Shown here: one piece after another, positions 35,818 to 44,399 of the stretch | Layout: each line of letters starts with the position of its first letter | How positions within the stretch are numbered: the stretch's first letter is position 1 | DNA from: Arthrobacter sp. StoSoilB19 | GTDB taxonomy: Bacteria; Actinomycetota; Actinomycetes; Actinomycetales; Micrococcaceae | NCBI RefSeq assembly: GCF_019977275.1 | Contig: NZ_AP024650.1 | Location: 2,852,001-2,916,000, forward strand | DNA length: 64,000 nucleotides | Direction: 5' to 3' | Made by a program: the position numbers and the translations under genes | The notes under the pieces: generated by a model | Told to the model about the DNA's origin: nothing | Databases searched by the model: none | Seen by the model: the letters and a program-made list of their open reading frames with translations, nothing else

Positions 35818-36894
35818 TCAGCCGGCGAGCAGCTCTGCCACCCGGGGCGCCACCGCGGTGCCCATCAGTTCGATTGAACGCATCATGGCCGCGTGCGGCA
35901 GCGGTCCGTTGCTGTATTTCAAGTCGAAGCGGTCCACACCCAGGTTCCGCTTCAGCCGGACGATTTTTTGGGCCACCGTTTCCGGCGATCCGACGTAGAG
36001 GGCGCCTTCCGCGGAGCACAGGGCATCGAACTCTCCCCGGCCGGCCGGTCCCCATCCGCGTTCGGCGCCGAGCTTGTTGCGCAGCTTCAGCCAGTGCGGG
36101 AACAGTTCTTCCCGGGCCTGCTCATCGGTGTCGGCCACGTGCCCGGGCGAGTGCGTGGCCATCTGCTGCATGGGGTGCCCGTACTTGGCCATCGCCTCCC
36201 GGTAGAGGTCGGCAAGCGGCCGGAAGCCGCGCGGCTGGCCGCCGATGATGGCAAAGATGATGGGATAGCCGTACTGGGCGCAGCGCAGCACCGATTCTGG
36301 TGTTCCGCCCACCCCGATCCACGTGGGCAGCAGGTGGTGCTCCAGGGGCGGATAGACGCTCAGGCCGTGCAGCGCGGGCCGGGTGCGGCCTTCCCAGTGC
36401 ACGGGCTTTTGCGCGCGGACCTTGTCGAACAACTCGAGTTTCTCTTCGAACAGGACCTCATAGTCGGCCAGGTCCAGGCCGAACAGGGGGAAGGATTCGA
36501 TGAAGGATCCGCGCCCCAGCATCACTTCGGCGCGGCCGTTCGAAATGGCGTCCACAGTGGAAAAGCGCTGGAAGACACGGATGGGGTCATCCGAGCTCAG
36601 GACTGTTACGGCGGAGCCCAGCCGGATGCGGGTTGTGCGGGCGGCAGCGGCGGCCAGGAAGACTTCCGGCGCTGACACCGCGTAGTCCTTGCGGTGGTGC
36701 TCACCCACGCCAAAGGCATGGAGCCCGACGGCGTCGGCAAGTTCCGCCTGTTCCAGCAGTTGGCGCAGGACCTGGGCGTGCGGCTGCTGGCTGCCGTCCG
36801 GAGCCTCGCCAACGTCACCGAAGGTGTTCAGGCCGAGGAGGATGCGGTCCTCCCCCACCGGCGCGGTGGGTTCCGCGGCCTGCCCGGCTGTCAC
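35818..36894 (-). CDS. LLM-class flavin-dependent oxidoreductase in the heme operon
   Basis: Luciferase-like monooxygenase-fold protein of 358 aa. Family features include [60 protein letters not shown] and [20 protein letters not shown]. Members use FMN or F420; the cofactor cannot be fixed here. The GTG start overlaps the hemB stop by 4 nt (GTGA), so it is translationally coupled between hemB and hemL. No known step of heme synthesis needs it. It might act on a porphyrin-related or oxidative-damage product, or simply share expression. Confidence 0.85.
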   Translation of the reverse strand: MTAGQAAEPTAPVGEDRILLGLNTFGDVGEAPDGSQQPHAQVLRQLLEQAELADAVGLHAFGVGEHHRKDYAVSAPEVFLAAAAARTTRIRLGSAVTVLSSDDPIRVFQRFSTVDAISNGRAEVMLGRGSFIESFPLFGLDLADYEVLFEEKLELFDKVRAQKPVHWEGRTRPALHGLSVYPPLEHHLLPTWIGVGGTPESVLRCAQYGYPIIFAIIGGQPRGFRPLADLYREAMAKYGHPMQQMATHSPGHVADTDEQAREELFPHWLKLRNKLGAERGWGPAGRGEFDALCSAEGALYVGSPETVAQKIVRLKRNLGVDRFDLKYSNGPLPHAAMMRSIELMGTAVAPRVAELLAG

Positions 36895-37874
36895 CGGGCT
36901 TCCTTCAGCCAGCCGGCCAGTTCGGCGGCCCAGTACGTGAGGACCATGTGGGCCCCGGCCCGCCGGATGCCCAGGACGGACTCGGTGATGGCTGCGCGGC
37001 GGTCGATCCAGCCGTTGGCGGCGGCGGCCTCGATCATGGCGTATTCACCGGAAATCTGGTAGGCGGACACCGGGACGGGACTCATCGCGGCAACGTCGGC
37101 CACGATGTCCAGGTAGCTCATGGCCGGTTTGACCATGATGATGTCCGCGCCCTCGGCGAGGTCCAGTTCAACCTCGCGGAGGGCTTCGGTGCGGTTGCCG
37201 GCATCCATTTGGTAGGTCCGCCGGTCGCCCTTGAGCTGTGAGTCCACCGCTTCGCGGAACGGCCCGTAGAACGCCGAGGCGTACTTGGCGGCGTAGGCGA
37301 TGACGGAGGCGTTGGCATATCCGGCTTGATCCAGGGCCGACCGGATGGCGGCGATCTGGCCGTCCATCATGCCGGAGGGGCCCAGCATGTGCGCGCCGGC
37401 CTCCGCCTGTGCAACGGCCATCCTGGCGTAGATCTCCACGGTGCGGTCGTTGTCCACGTACCCGTCGGCGTCGAGGACTCCGCAGTGGCCGTGGTCGGTG
37501 AATTCGTCCAGGCACACATCGCTCATGACCACCAGGTCATCGCCCACTTCGGCGCGGACGTCCCGGATGGCCTTGTTCAGCACTCCCTCCGGGTCGAGTG
37601 ATGCCGAGCCTTCGGCGTCACGGGTTTCCGGGATGCCGAAGAGCATGATGCCGCCCAGGCCGAGCTCAACGGCCTCCGCCGCGGCCCGCTTGAGCGTGTC
37701 GGTGGTGTGCTGGACCACCCCCGGCATGGAAGTGATGGGGTTGGGTTCGGTCAGTCCCTCGCGGATGAAGGCCGGAAGGATGAGTTCCGCCGGCGAGAGG
37801 CGGGTTTCGGCGGTCAGCCGGCGCATGGCGGGGGTGGTGCGCAGGCGGCGGGGGCGTTGGTTGGGGAAAGTCAT
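36891..37874 (-). CDS. hemB: Porphobilinogen synthase (5-aminolevulinate dehydratase)
   Basis: Condenses two 5-aminolevulinates to porphobilinogen; 327 aa. The Schiff-base lysines are in [18 protein letters not shown] and [14 protein letters not shown]. The metal region reads [14 protein letters not shown], in which the first and third Cys of the zinc-type site remain and the middle one is Asp. The allosteric or Mg-related segment [19 protein letters not shown] is present. The start ATG at 37874 follows AGGACAGGACCC; an upstream frame to 37916 is not conserved. It is 57 nt after hemD. Confidence 0.95.
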   Translation of the reverse strand: MTFPNQRPRRLRTTPAMRRLTAETRLSPAELILPAFIREGLTEPNPITSMPGVVQHTTDTLKRAAAEAVELGLGGIMLFGIPETRDAEGSASLDPEGVLNKAIRDVRAEVGDDLVVMSDVCLDEFTDHGHCGVLDADGYVDNDRTVEIYARMAVAQAEAGAHMLGPSGMMDGQIAAIRSALDQAGYANASVIAYAAKYASAFYGPFREAVDSQLKGDRRTYQMDAGNRTEALREVELDLAEGADIIMVKPAMSYLDIVADVAAMSPVPVSAYQISGEYAMIEAAAANGWIDRRAAITESVLGIRRAGAHMVLTYWAAELAGWLKEAR

Positions 37875-37931
37875 GGGTCCTGTCCTTCGCGTTGTTCTTG
37901 AAGCTTGAGGGGGCATACCGGGGCGGGGCGG

Positions 37932-38813
37932 TCAGGGCGGGTTGAGGGCCTTCGCGACGGCCGCCACCAGCCCGTCCGGTGTGGGCTCAGCCGCCACCGC
38001 AGCCACGTCCAGGCCCAGGGCAGCAGCCTGGTCCGCCGTCGAACGGCCGATCACCACCAGCCGGCAGCCGCCCAGGGGACCAAGGGCGGAAATACGGCGT
38101 ACGGCGCTCGGCGAGGCGGCGATCACGGCCGCTATGCGCCCTTCGGCGATGTCCGCGGCGGCCGTTTCGGGCGTCAGGAGGGAGTACGACGGCGGGTGCT
38201 GGCCGGCGTCGCCGTCTTCCGGCTGCACGGCGAGCCTGCGGTCGGCTGCCGCCGGATAGTCGACGGTGCGGTAGGCCGTTACGGCGGTGACGGCGCTGCC
38301 TGCGGCAGCGAGGCCCTCTGCCAGTGTGCCGGCTGCGATGTCCGCCTGCGGCAGCAGGATCCTGCCGCCGCCGGGCCATACCGCGAGGAGGCCGGCGGCC
38401 GACTGTTCGCCGGCGGGGGTGAGGGCGGCATCCAGCCCGCCCGCCGACAGCAGCCTCCGCGTGGCGGGGCCGATCGCGGCGATCCGGGTACCGGAGGGGA
38501 CCAACTGGCCCAGGCCAAGGCCACGCTCGGCGGCCTTTTCCATCAGGACATGCACGGTAGTGGCACTGCTGACCACCAGCCAGTCGAAGGCCCCTGCCGC
38601 CAGGGCGTCGCAGGCGACGTCGAGCGCGTGCTGGTCCGGGGCCCGTTCGAAGTCGATGAGCGGCAGCAGCACCGGCGTCGCGCCGGCTCCGGCCAGGGCC
38701 TCCACCAGAGCACCGGACCGCTCCGGGCTGCGCGTGACGAGGACGCGGGCTCCGCCCAGCAGGGATTGGCTGGGTGGAATCTGCGGTCCGGACCTGCGGG
38801 AAGGCTGCGTCAT
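37932..38813 (-). CDS. hemD: Uroporphyrinogen-III synthase
   Basis: Cyclises hydroxymethylbilane with D-ring inversion; 293 aa. The two-domain HemD pattern is visible: LGGARVLVTRSPERSGALVE at the start, then VSSATTVHVLMEKAAERG, VPSGTRIAAIGPATRRLLS and, at the end, the second-domain tail with IAAVIAASPSAVRRISAL. HemD diverges quickly in sequence, so the call also rests on position between hemC and hemB. The start used is ATG at 38813, 7 nt after the hemC stop; the longer frame to 39011 is hemC read in another frame. Confidence 0.9.
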   Translation of the reverse strand: MTQPSRRSGPQIPPSQSLLGGARVLVTRSPERSGALVEALAGAGATPVLLPLIDFERAPDQHALDVACDALAAGAFDWLVVSSATTVHVLMEKAAERGLGLGQLVPSGTRIAAIGPATRRLLSAGGLDAALTPAGEQSAAGLLAVWPGGGRILLPQADIAAGTLAEGLAAAGSAVTAVTAYRTVDYPAAADRRLAVQPEDGDAGQHPPSYSLLTPETAAADIAEGRIAAVIAASPSAVRRISALGPLGGCRLVVIGRSTADQAAALGLDVAAVAAEPTPDGLVAAVAKALNPP

Positions 38814-38820
38814 CGCCGGG

Positions 38821-39819
38821 TCAGGACGCCTGCAGGTCCGCGATGTCGGCGGCTCCGGCGGCAAGCAGCGCTTCGGCCAGCTCGATGCCCAGCAGGGTGG
38901 CCCCGACTTCCGTGAGTCCGTCCGTGGCGCGCTTGTCCCGGACCGTTGCGGTGCCATCGACGGCGCACACCACGGCTTCCAGGTGCAGCATGCTGCCCTT
39001 CCGGTAGGCATAGGCGCCTACCGGGGCTGCACAGCCTGCTTCGAGCCGGGCCAGCAGGGCGCGCTCTGCCGTCACGGCAAGGCGGGTGTCGGGGTCGTCC
39101 AGGGCAGCGAGGGCTTGGGCCAGGACCTCACGGGATCCTTCATCCGATCCCGGTTTGGGCGGCGCGTCGGCAGTACGGCACTCGATGGCCAGTGATCCCT
39201 GTCCGGCCGCGGGCAGCATCACGTCCGTTTCGAGGTACTCGGTGACGGCGTCCAGCCGGCCAATGCGCTCAAGGCCGGCGGCAGCAAGAACCACGGCGTC
39301 CAGGTCGCAGGATTTCCCGGGGACCACTTGGTCAGTGGAGTTGCCTGGCAGGCCGGGAACACGGCCCAGGCGGGTGTCCACGTTGCCGCGGATGTCGACA
39401 ATGTCCAGGTCGGCGCGGGCCGCCCGCAGCTGTGCAGCGCGGCGGGGCGACCCGGTGCCGACCCGGGCCCCGGCCGGCAGGTCGGCCAGCTTGAACCCAT
39501 CGCGGGCGCACAGGACGTCGCGGACGTCCACCCGGCGCGGCGTGGCGGCAAGGCTGAGTCCTACGGCCGCACCGGTGGGCAGGTCCTTGAGCGAATGGAC
39601 GGCGACGTCGCACTCACTGCGCAGCAGCGCGTCGCGCAGGGCCGCAACAAAGACGCCCGTGCCGCCCATCTGGGACAGCGACCCGGTGAGGACGTCACCG
39701 TCAGTGCGGATGTGCACCAGTTCCACCGGGAAACCCCCGACGGCGGCGAGCTGGTCCGCGGTCTGCTGGGTCTGGGTGAGCGCCAGTTTGCTGGCGCGGG
39801 TTCCAATCCGGACCGTCAC
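38821..39819 (-). CDS. hemC: Hydroxymethylbilane synthase (porphobilinogen deaminase)
   Basis: Polymerises four porphobilinogens on a dipyrromethane cofactor; 332 aa. The N-terminal block is VRIGTRASKLALTQTQQTAD. The cofactor Cys is in LLARLEAGCAAPVGAYAY, and the active-site region is SECDVAVHSLKDLPTG with the essential Asp nearby in DIRGNVDTRLGR. The GTG start at 39819 overlaps the cpfC stop (GTGA). It sits in the order cpfC-hemC-hemD-hemB. Confidence 0.96.
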   Translation of the reverse strand: MTVRIGTRASKLALTQTQQTADQLAAVGGFPVELVHIRTDGDVLTGSLSQMGGTGVFVAALRDALLRSECDVAVHSLKDLPTGAAVGLSLAATPRRVDVRDVLCARDGFKLADLPAGARVGTGSPRRAAQLRAARADLDIVDIRGNVDTRLGRVPGLPGNSTDQVVPGKSCDLDAVVLAAAGLERIGRLDAVTEYLETDVMLPAAGQGSLAIECRTADAPPKPGSDEGSREVLAQALAALDDPDTRLAVTAERALLARLEAGCAAPVGAYAYRKGSMLHLEAVVCAVDGTATVRDKRATDGLTEVGATLLGIELAEALLAAGAADIADLQAS

Positions 39820-41063
39820 GGCTGCGCCGTCTCGCCGGCATCCCCCGAGGGATAAGGGTCATGCCCCGTGCCCACGGTGGTGTCGGCTCCTGCAATCGTG
39901 GGTTTTTCGCCGCGGAAGTTGGCGCAGCAGCCCGGGCGGCAGACGTCGTACCAGGGGCCAAGATCCGTCAGGGCGGGACGGTCGCTGATGTTGTTGGCCA
40001 CCGTCCGCTCGCAGATGAGGTCCACCAGTCCATTAACGAACGTGCGGTGGGTACCGGGGGTGGGGACGCGGGTGGCCGCAAGGCCGAGGTTTGCGCACGT
40101 TTCCATGGCCTCGGTGTCCAGGTCCCAGACAACTTCCATGTGGTCGCTGACAAAGCCCAGGGGGACGATGACGATGCCCTTGACGCCCTGCCCGGCGAGT
40201 TCCTCGATGGCGTCATTGATGTCCGGTTCCAGCCACGGCACGTGCGGGGCGCCCGAACGGGACTGGTACACCAGGGACCACGGTGCGGTCAGGCCGGTTT
40301 CATCCTGGACCCGCCCGATGACGGCCGCGGCGTTGGCCAGGTGCTGCGCCACGTAGGCGGACCCTTCCTCGAACTCACGCGGCTCACCCTCGGACCGCCC
40401 CGCGGCCTCAGCATCCCGGGTAGGGATGGAGTGGGTGGCAAACAGGATGTGGACGGGCGCGTCGGGGATTCCGGCGTCGGCAAGCTTGGCGCGCACATCG
40501 GCCAGTCCTGCGGCAGTTCCCTCGACGAACGGCTCCACGAAACCGGGGTGGTCGAAGTACTGGCGGACCTTGTCCACTTCCAGCCGGCCGTCCAGGCCGG
40601 TCTCCGTCAGGGCCATGCCGATGTCCTCGCGGTACTGGCGGCAGCTGGAGTAGCAGGAGTAGGCACTCGTGGTGAGCATCAGCACCCGGCGGTGGCGGGC
40701 GTCGTACGCTTCCTGCAGGGTCTGGGGGATGTACGGCGCCCAGTTCCGGTTGCCCCACAGCACGGGCAGGTCGATGCCGCGGGCAGCCAGTTCGGCTTCC
40801 AGCGCTGCCTTGAGTTCCCGGTTCTGCTGGTTGATGGGGCTCACGCCGCCGTTGGCGCGGTAATGGTGCGAGACTTCCTCGAGCCGCTCGTCCGGGATCC
40901 CCCGGCCGCGCGTGACGTTGCGGAGGAACGGGATGACGTCCTCCTGGCCTTCCGGACCGCCGAAGGAGGCGAGCAGGACGGCGTCGTAATTCTTGGGAGC
41001 CATGCGCCCGGCCTCGGTGACGGGGTTCACGGCGGTGGCAAGTGTGGGGTCGAGCGGGTTCAT
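39816..41063 (-). CDS. cpfC: Coproporphyrin III ferrochelatase (CpfC, formerly HemH)
   Basis: Inserts Fe2+ into coproporphyrin III in the actinobacterial and firmicute pathway; 415 aa. The N-terminus is YDAVLLASFGGPEGQEDVIP. The metal-handling His is in FATHSIPTRDAEAAG and a conserved VPLGFVSDHMEVVWDLD block follows. A C-terminal Cys cluster (WYDVCRPGCCANFRGE) matches the [2Fe-2S] ligands of actinobacterial ferrochelatases. The start ATG at 41063 overlaps the chdC stop (ATGA); the frame running to 41543 is chdC read in another frame. Use of coproporphyrin instead of protoporphyrin is inferred from chdC next door. Confidence 0.94.
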   Translation of the reverse strand: MNPLDPTLATAVNPVTEAGRMAPKNYDAVLLASFGGPEGQEDVIPFLRNVTRGRGIPDERLEEVSHHYRANGGVSPINQQNRELKAALEAELAARGIDLPVLWGNRNWAPYIPQTLQEAYDARHRRVLMLTTSAYSCYSSCRQYREDIGMALTETGLDGRLEVDKVRQYFDHPGFVEPFVEGTAAGLADVRAKLADAGIPDAPVHILFATHSIPTRDAEAAGRSEGEPREFEEGSAYVAQHLANAAAVIGRVQDETGLTAPWSLVYQSRSGAPHVPWLEPDINDAIEELAGQGVKGIVIVPLGFVSDHMEVVWDLDTEAMETCANLGLAATRVPTPGTHRTFVNGLVDLICERTVANNISDRPALTDLGPWYDVCRPGCCANFRGEKPTIAGADTTVGTGHDPYPSGDAGETAQP

Positions 41064-41761
41064 GCGAGCACCTCTGCTACTTCTTCGGCGGTGATCCGGC
41101 GTCCGGTGTAGAACGGAACTTCCTCGCGGACATGGTTGCGGGCCTCCGTGGCGCGCAGGTGGCGCATCAGGTCCACGAGGTCCACCAGTTCGGGTGCTTC
41201 CAGGCCGAGGATCCATTCCCAGTCCCCCAGGGCGAAGGAGGAGACGGTGTTGGAGATGACCTGGGGGAAGTCCCTGCCCAGCAGGCCGTGGTCGCGGAGC
41301 ATCTTGCCGCGCTCGGCCTCCGGCAGGATGTACCACTCGTAGGAGCGCACGAACGGGTAGACGCACAGCCACTCGGCCGGAGCGACGCCCCGCGAGTAGG
41401 CGGGCGTGTGGTTCTTGGCGAACTCCGCCTCGCGGTGGACGCCCATGGCGGACCACACGATCTCCGTGCCCGCGAAGAGGGGGCTGCGGCGGATGTCGCG
41501 GATGGCCTGCTGCAGCGCCTCGGGCTTGGGGCCGTGGAGCCACACCATGACGTCGGCGTCGGCGCGCATGGCCGAGACGTCGTAGCTGCCCCGGTGCGTG
41601 ACGCCGGCCGCGGCGAGCCGCTCCAGCAGCGCTTCGAAGTCGGCGGCGGCATCGGCGCTGCGGACCACTGACTCCGACCGCTTGAATACCGTCCAGAGGG
41701 TAAAGAACTGCTCGGCTGATTCTTCGGTTTTAGTGACAGATTCGGCAGAAGTGTGGCTCAT
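41060..41761 (-). CDS. chdC: Coproheme decarboxylase ChdC (HemQ)
   Basis: Final enzyme of the coproporphyrin-dependent route, oxidatively decarboxylating coproheme to heme b; 233 aa, chlorite-dismutase fold. Seen: FFTLWTVFKRSESV at the N-terminus, then YPFVRSYEWYILPEAERG with the catalytic Tyr and LRDHGLLGRDFPQVISNTV. The proximal His lies further toward the C-terminus of the fold (in actinobacteria within this second half). It overlaps cpfC. A perfect inverted repeat at 41808-41824 lies 46 nt before its ATG, and the gap from the preceding gene is 113 nt, so chdC may begin its own transcript. Confidence 0.94.
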   Translation of the reverse strand: MSHTSAESVTKTEESAEQFFTLWTVFKRSESVVRSADAAADFEALLERLAAAGVTHRGSYDVSAMRADADVMVWLHGPKPEALQQAIRDIRRSPLFAGTEIVWSAMGVHREAEFAKNHTPAYSRGVAPAEWLCVYPFVRSYEWYILPEAERGKMLRDHGLLGRDFPQVISNTVSSFALGDWEWILGLEAPELVDLVDLMRHLRATEARNHVREEVPFYTGRRITAEEVAEVLA

Positions 41762-41807
41762 GGTTACAAGTTTGCCCCTTCGCTGCCCCCAAGGCGAAAC
41801 CGAAGAG

Positions 41808-41824
41808 TTCTACGACTCGTAGAA
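41808..41824. promoter_or_regulatory. Perfect 17-nt inverted repeat, operator candidate for chdC
   Basis: TTCTACGA C TCGTAGAA: 8-bp arms with one central base, 46 nt upstream of the chdC ATG and 50 nt beyond the previous gene's stop. It is not GC-rich and has no T-run, so a terminator is unlikely. The CTACGA half site recalls operators of BlaI/CopY-type repressors; that resemblance is from memory and weak. Confidence 0.5.
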
Positions 41825-41874
41825 GTGAGCAAAGTCACGTTTGCCTGCCGTGGAGGGCTTCCGGCGCCGCATCC

Positions 41875-42807
41875 TCAGGGGCGGCGCATGCGCAGGAAGA
41901 CCAACCCGGCGGCGGCACCCACGCCAACCAGTCCGGCGCCCAGCCACACCATGGCATCCGGCATGTCCGGCAGGGGGCCGGTGGAGGAAACGGCGCGGCC
42001 CGGGCCCGCGGGTGCAGCGGCAGCCTGCGGCACCCGGGTGGGCTGGGACTGGCGTGCATTGATGGACAGCGCGGTGGGCAGCGACGTGGGCAGGGTGGGA
42101 GAAGGCGCAACCGCTCCCCCACTCGCGGCCGGGCCGGCCGCTTCTCCACCGGCCTCTCCACCGGTGGCGGTACCTGCCGCCCCGCCGGGGGCTGCTACGG
42201 CATCCTGTGAACCGGACGCCTGGCCTGCCGCTTCTGTTCCAGGCGAGGGAGGCGTCGGGGCCGGGGCGCCCCCCGCCGGGGAGGTACCGGCCGCGGGGGC
42301 AACCCCTGGCGCGGTGGCTGAGGTGGGCCCCGGCTGGGTGCCGGATCCTGGTCGGGTTGCCGTGGAGGATGCTCCGCCGGCCGGCGCCGCAGTCGAGGTG
42401 GTCGGGCCGCCGGTCACCAAAGGCGTTCCGGAGACTGCGGGCAGCGGGACGTCCGGAAGCGGCAGTCCCGTCATCGAAGCCTGCGCTGTGGCCTGTGCCG
42501 TCGCCGTCGTCGAACTGGGTGCGAGCGAAGCCTTCACGGCCGGCAGCAATGCTCCCGGCACGGCAGGGATGGTCGGAACCTTGCCACGAGGGGTGGCAGT
42601 TGCACCGTCCGCGGCCGTTCCGGCCGGGGACGCCTGCGCTGGGGAGTCTTGGGGAGGGGGAACCGCGTCGTCAGCCAAGGACGCCTGCACGCCGGTGGAA
42701 AGAACCAGTACCGCTCCGAACGCAGCGGCTGCAGTACCGCGTCGGAGTCCCCCATGGATACCGGTCCGGGACATGGAAAGCTCGGACCTGTGTTGAACCA
42801 TAGTCAT
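41875..42807 (-). CDS. Uncharacterised secreted Ala/Pro/Gly-rich protein with C-terminal membrane anchor
   Basis: I do not recognise this 310-aa protein. It has an N-terminal signal (RRGTAAAAFGAVLVLSTGVQA, shortened cleavage region ASLADD). A low-complexity Ala/Pro/Gly/Ser/Thr stalk of about 210 residues follows. One C-terminal transmembrane helix (MVWLGAGLVGVGAAAGLVF) and a basic RMRRP end close it. LPDMPDA just before the helix makes the end look like a sortase-type sorting signal, although LPxTG is absent. The start ATG at 42807 has an AGG nearby; 42801 and 42774 are alternatives. It lies between cgoX and chdC on the same strand. Any tie to heme metabolism is guesswork. Confidence 0.65.
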   Translation of the reverse strand: MTMVQHRSELSMSRTGIHGGLRRGTAAAAFGAVLVLSTGVQASLADDAVPPPQDSPAQASPAGTAADGATATPRGKVPTIPAVPGALLPAVKASLAPSSTTATAQATAQASMTGLPLPDVPLPAVSGTPLVTGGPTTSTAAPAGGASSTATRPGSGTQPGPTSATAPGVAPAAGTSPAGGAPAPTPPSPGTEAAGQASGSQDAVAAPGGAAGTATGGEAGGEAAGPAASGGAVAPSPTLPTSLPTALSINARQSQPTRVPQAAAAPAGPGRAVSSTGPLPDMPDAMVWLGAGLVGVGAAAGLVFLRMRRP

Positions 42808-42913
42808 CGACCCTAACCAGAACGGATGGCCGATTGAAAACCGGGAAGGGCCGCGGGGCGTGCGGGTGGATACTGCCAAGAACCCGACGCGCCGGGCTGA
42901 CCAGCACCGATGC

Positions 42914-44395
42914 CTAGGCGGCGGTTAATTGGCCGATTTGCTCACGTGTGTCGGCAACGATGGCGGCGAGGCCGTTTCCGGCCACCCAGCCGCCCACGAT
43001 TGCCAGGCCACCGGCGGCGGTGCAGGCCTGGCGGATCTCTGCTGCCCGGGCGCGGTGCCCCACGGCTGCGAACGGCAGCGAGCCGCGCCATCGGACAACG
43101 TCCCATCCGCGCACGTCCCCGCCGGCGATCTGGAGGCCCAGGAGAGCGGAAGCGTCCCGCAGGGCGGCTGCGAAGAGCTCGTCATCGGTTTCCGGTCCGG
43201 CAGGCTGGTGCACCGAAGCGCCGTCCACCCGGCCGTAGGAAAGGCGCACCACGTGGCGTCCCTGGCCGGCAGCAGCCGCCAGCCAGTCCCATTTGCCCGT
43301 TGCATGCGTCAGCGCCTTTGCCTCGATGCCCGGCGTTTGCGGGGCCACCAGGATTCCTGTCCCCCGGGGCCGCCGGTCAAGGTCCGGTTTGTCCAGGACC
43401 ATGGTGACCAGCTTGACGTCAGGTCCGGACGCAGGCTTCTTCCCTGCGATCAGCGGGACGGCATGTTCCAGCAGTCCGACGGCGGCCGGGCCATCCACGG
43501 CCACCACCAGCAGGGCGGTGCGGAAGGCTGCACCGCCGGCCTCCACCAGCCAGCCTTCAGGGGTGCGGGATACAGAGGTGGCAGCGGTGTTCGCCAGCAG
43601 GGCGACGCCCCGTCGCCTGAGATCTTCCACCAGTGCCTCCACCAGGGTGTGCATGCCGCCTTCGAGGCCCGCGACGGCGGAACCGGCCTTGGCAGGTTTT
43701 CCTGCTTGGCCGGGCTGGAGTGGGGTGCCGGCGCCGGCTGCCCCGGAATTCTCACCGGCCCCGCGCCGCTGGGCCGAAACCGCGGCAGCGAGGGAACCGT
43801 GCCGGCGCAACCCTGCCCGCAGCCCTGGAGCCACCATGTCGACGTCGAGCAGCCCGGGATCTGCGGAGTGGACGCCGCCCACCACCGGCGAGACCAGGCG
43901 CTCCAGCACCCGCGAACCCATCCTGGCCCGGACCAGCGCGGAGACGCTGGTGACGCCCGCACCGGCGCCCACGGAAGCGGGCAGCAGCCTGTCCAGGGAG
44001 GCCCGCAGCGAGCCCAGGGTACCCAGGGTGCGCCGGACTTCAGGATCCCAGGGGTTGGCGGGGATGCCCAGGACGCCGGTCCTGGGAAGTTCGCGGGCAC
44101 CATCCGGAAGCTGCACCCACGCACCTCCGGGGCGGGGCGGAACGATCCTTGCGCCCAGGCCAAGTTCTGCGCACAGCCGCGCGACGGCGTCGGACCGCGT
44201 GGCGAAAGACTCGGCGCCACTGTCCAGCGTGAGGCCCGCTACCGTGTGGCTGCCCACGCAGCCGCCCCACGCCGGGCCCGCCTCCAGGACCGTCACCTCG
44301 TGGCCGGCCGCGGCGAGTTCCCGGGCGGACAGCAGCCCGGAGATTCCGCCGCCCACCACCAGTGCCGTGCCGGGCCTCGCCGCAGAACTGCCCAT
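42914..44395 (-). CDS. cgoX: Coproporphyrinogen III oxidase, FAD-dependent (CgoX, HemY type)
   Basis: FAD enzyme of 493 aa oxidising coproporphyrinogen III to coproporphyrin III with O2. The dinucleotide fold is ALVVGGGISGLLSARELAAA with VTVLEAGPAWGG. A conserved C-terminal flavin block (GLAIVGGWVAGNGLAAIVA) and the SALVRARMGSRVLERLVSPV segment mark the HemY family. In organisms with ChdC this enzyme works on coproporphyrinogen rather than protoporphyrinogen. It starts 4 nt after the hemE stop, so the two are coupled. An Ala/Gly linker (GAGENSGAAGAGTPLQPG) interrupts the middle domain. Confidence 0.93.
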   Translation of the reverse strand: MGSSAARPGTALVVGGGISGLLSARELAAAGHEVTVLEAGPAWGGCVGSHTVAGLTLDSGAESFATRSDAVARLCAELGLGARIVPPRPGGAWVQLPDGARELPRTGVLGIPANPWDPEVRRTLGTLGSLRASLDRLLPASVGAGAGVTSVSALVRARMGSRVLERLVSPVVGGVHSADPGLLDVDMVAPGLRAGLRRHGSLAAAVSAQRRGAGENSGAAGAGTPLQPGQAGKPAKAGSAVAGLEGGMHTLVEALVEDLRRRGVALLANTAATSVSRTPEGWLVEAGGAAFRTALLVVAVDGPAAVGLLEHAVPLIAGKKPASGPDVKLVTMVLDKPDLDRRPRGTGILVAPQTPGIEAKALTHATGKWDWLAAAAGQGRHVVRLSYGRVDGASVHQPAGPETDDELFAAALRDASALLGLQIAGGDVRGWDVVRWRGSLPFAAVGHRARAAEIRQACTAAGGLAIVGGWVAGNGLAAIVADTREQIGQLTAA

Positions 44396-44399
44396 GTGG

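Noticed and set aside
37932..39011. N-terminal extension of hemD to 39011
   Set aside because: The extension lies inside hemC; ATG at 38813 follows the hemC stop by 7 nt.
39816..41543. N-terminal extension of cpfC to 41543
   Set aside because: The extra 160 residues are chdC read in another frame; the ATG at 41063 gives the family start and an ATGA overlap.
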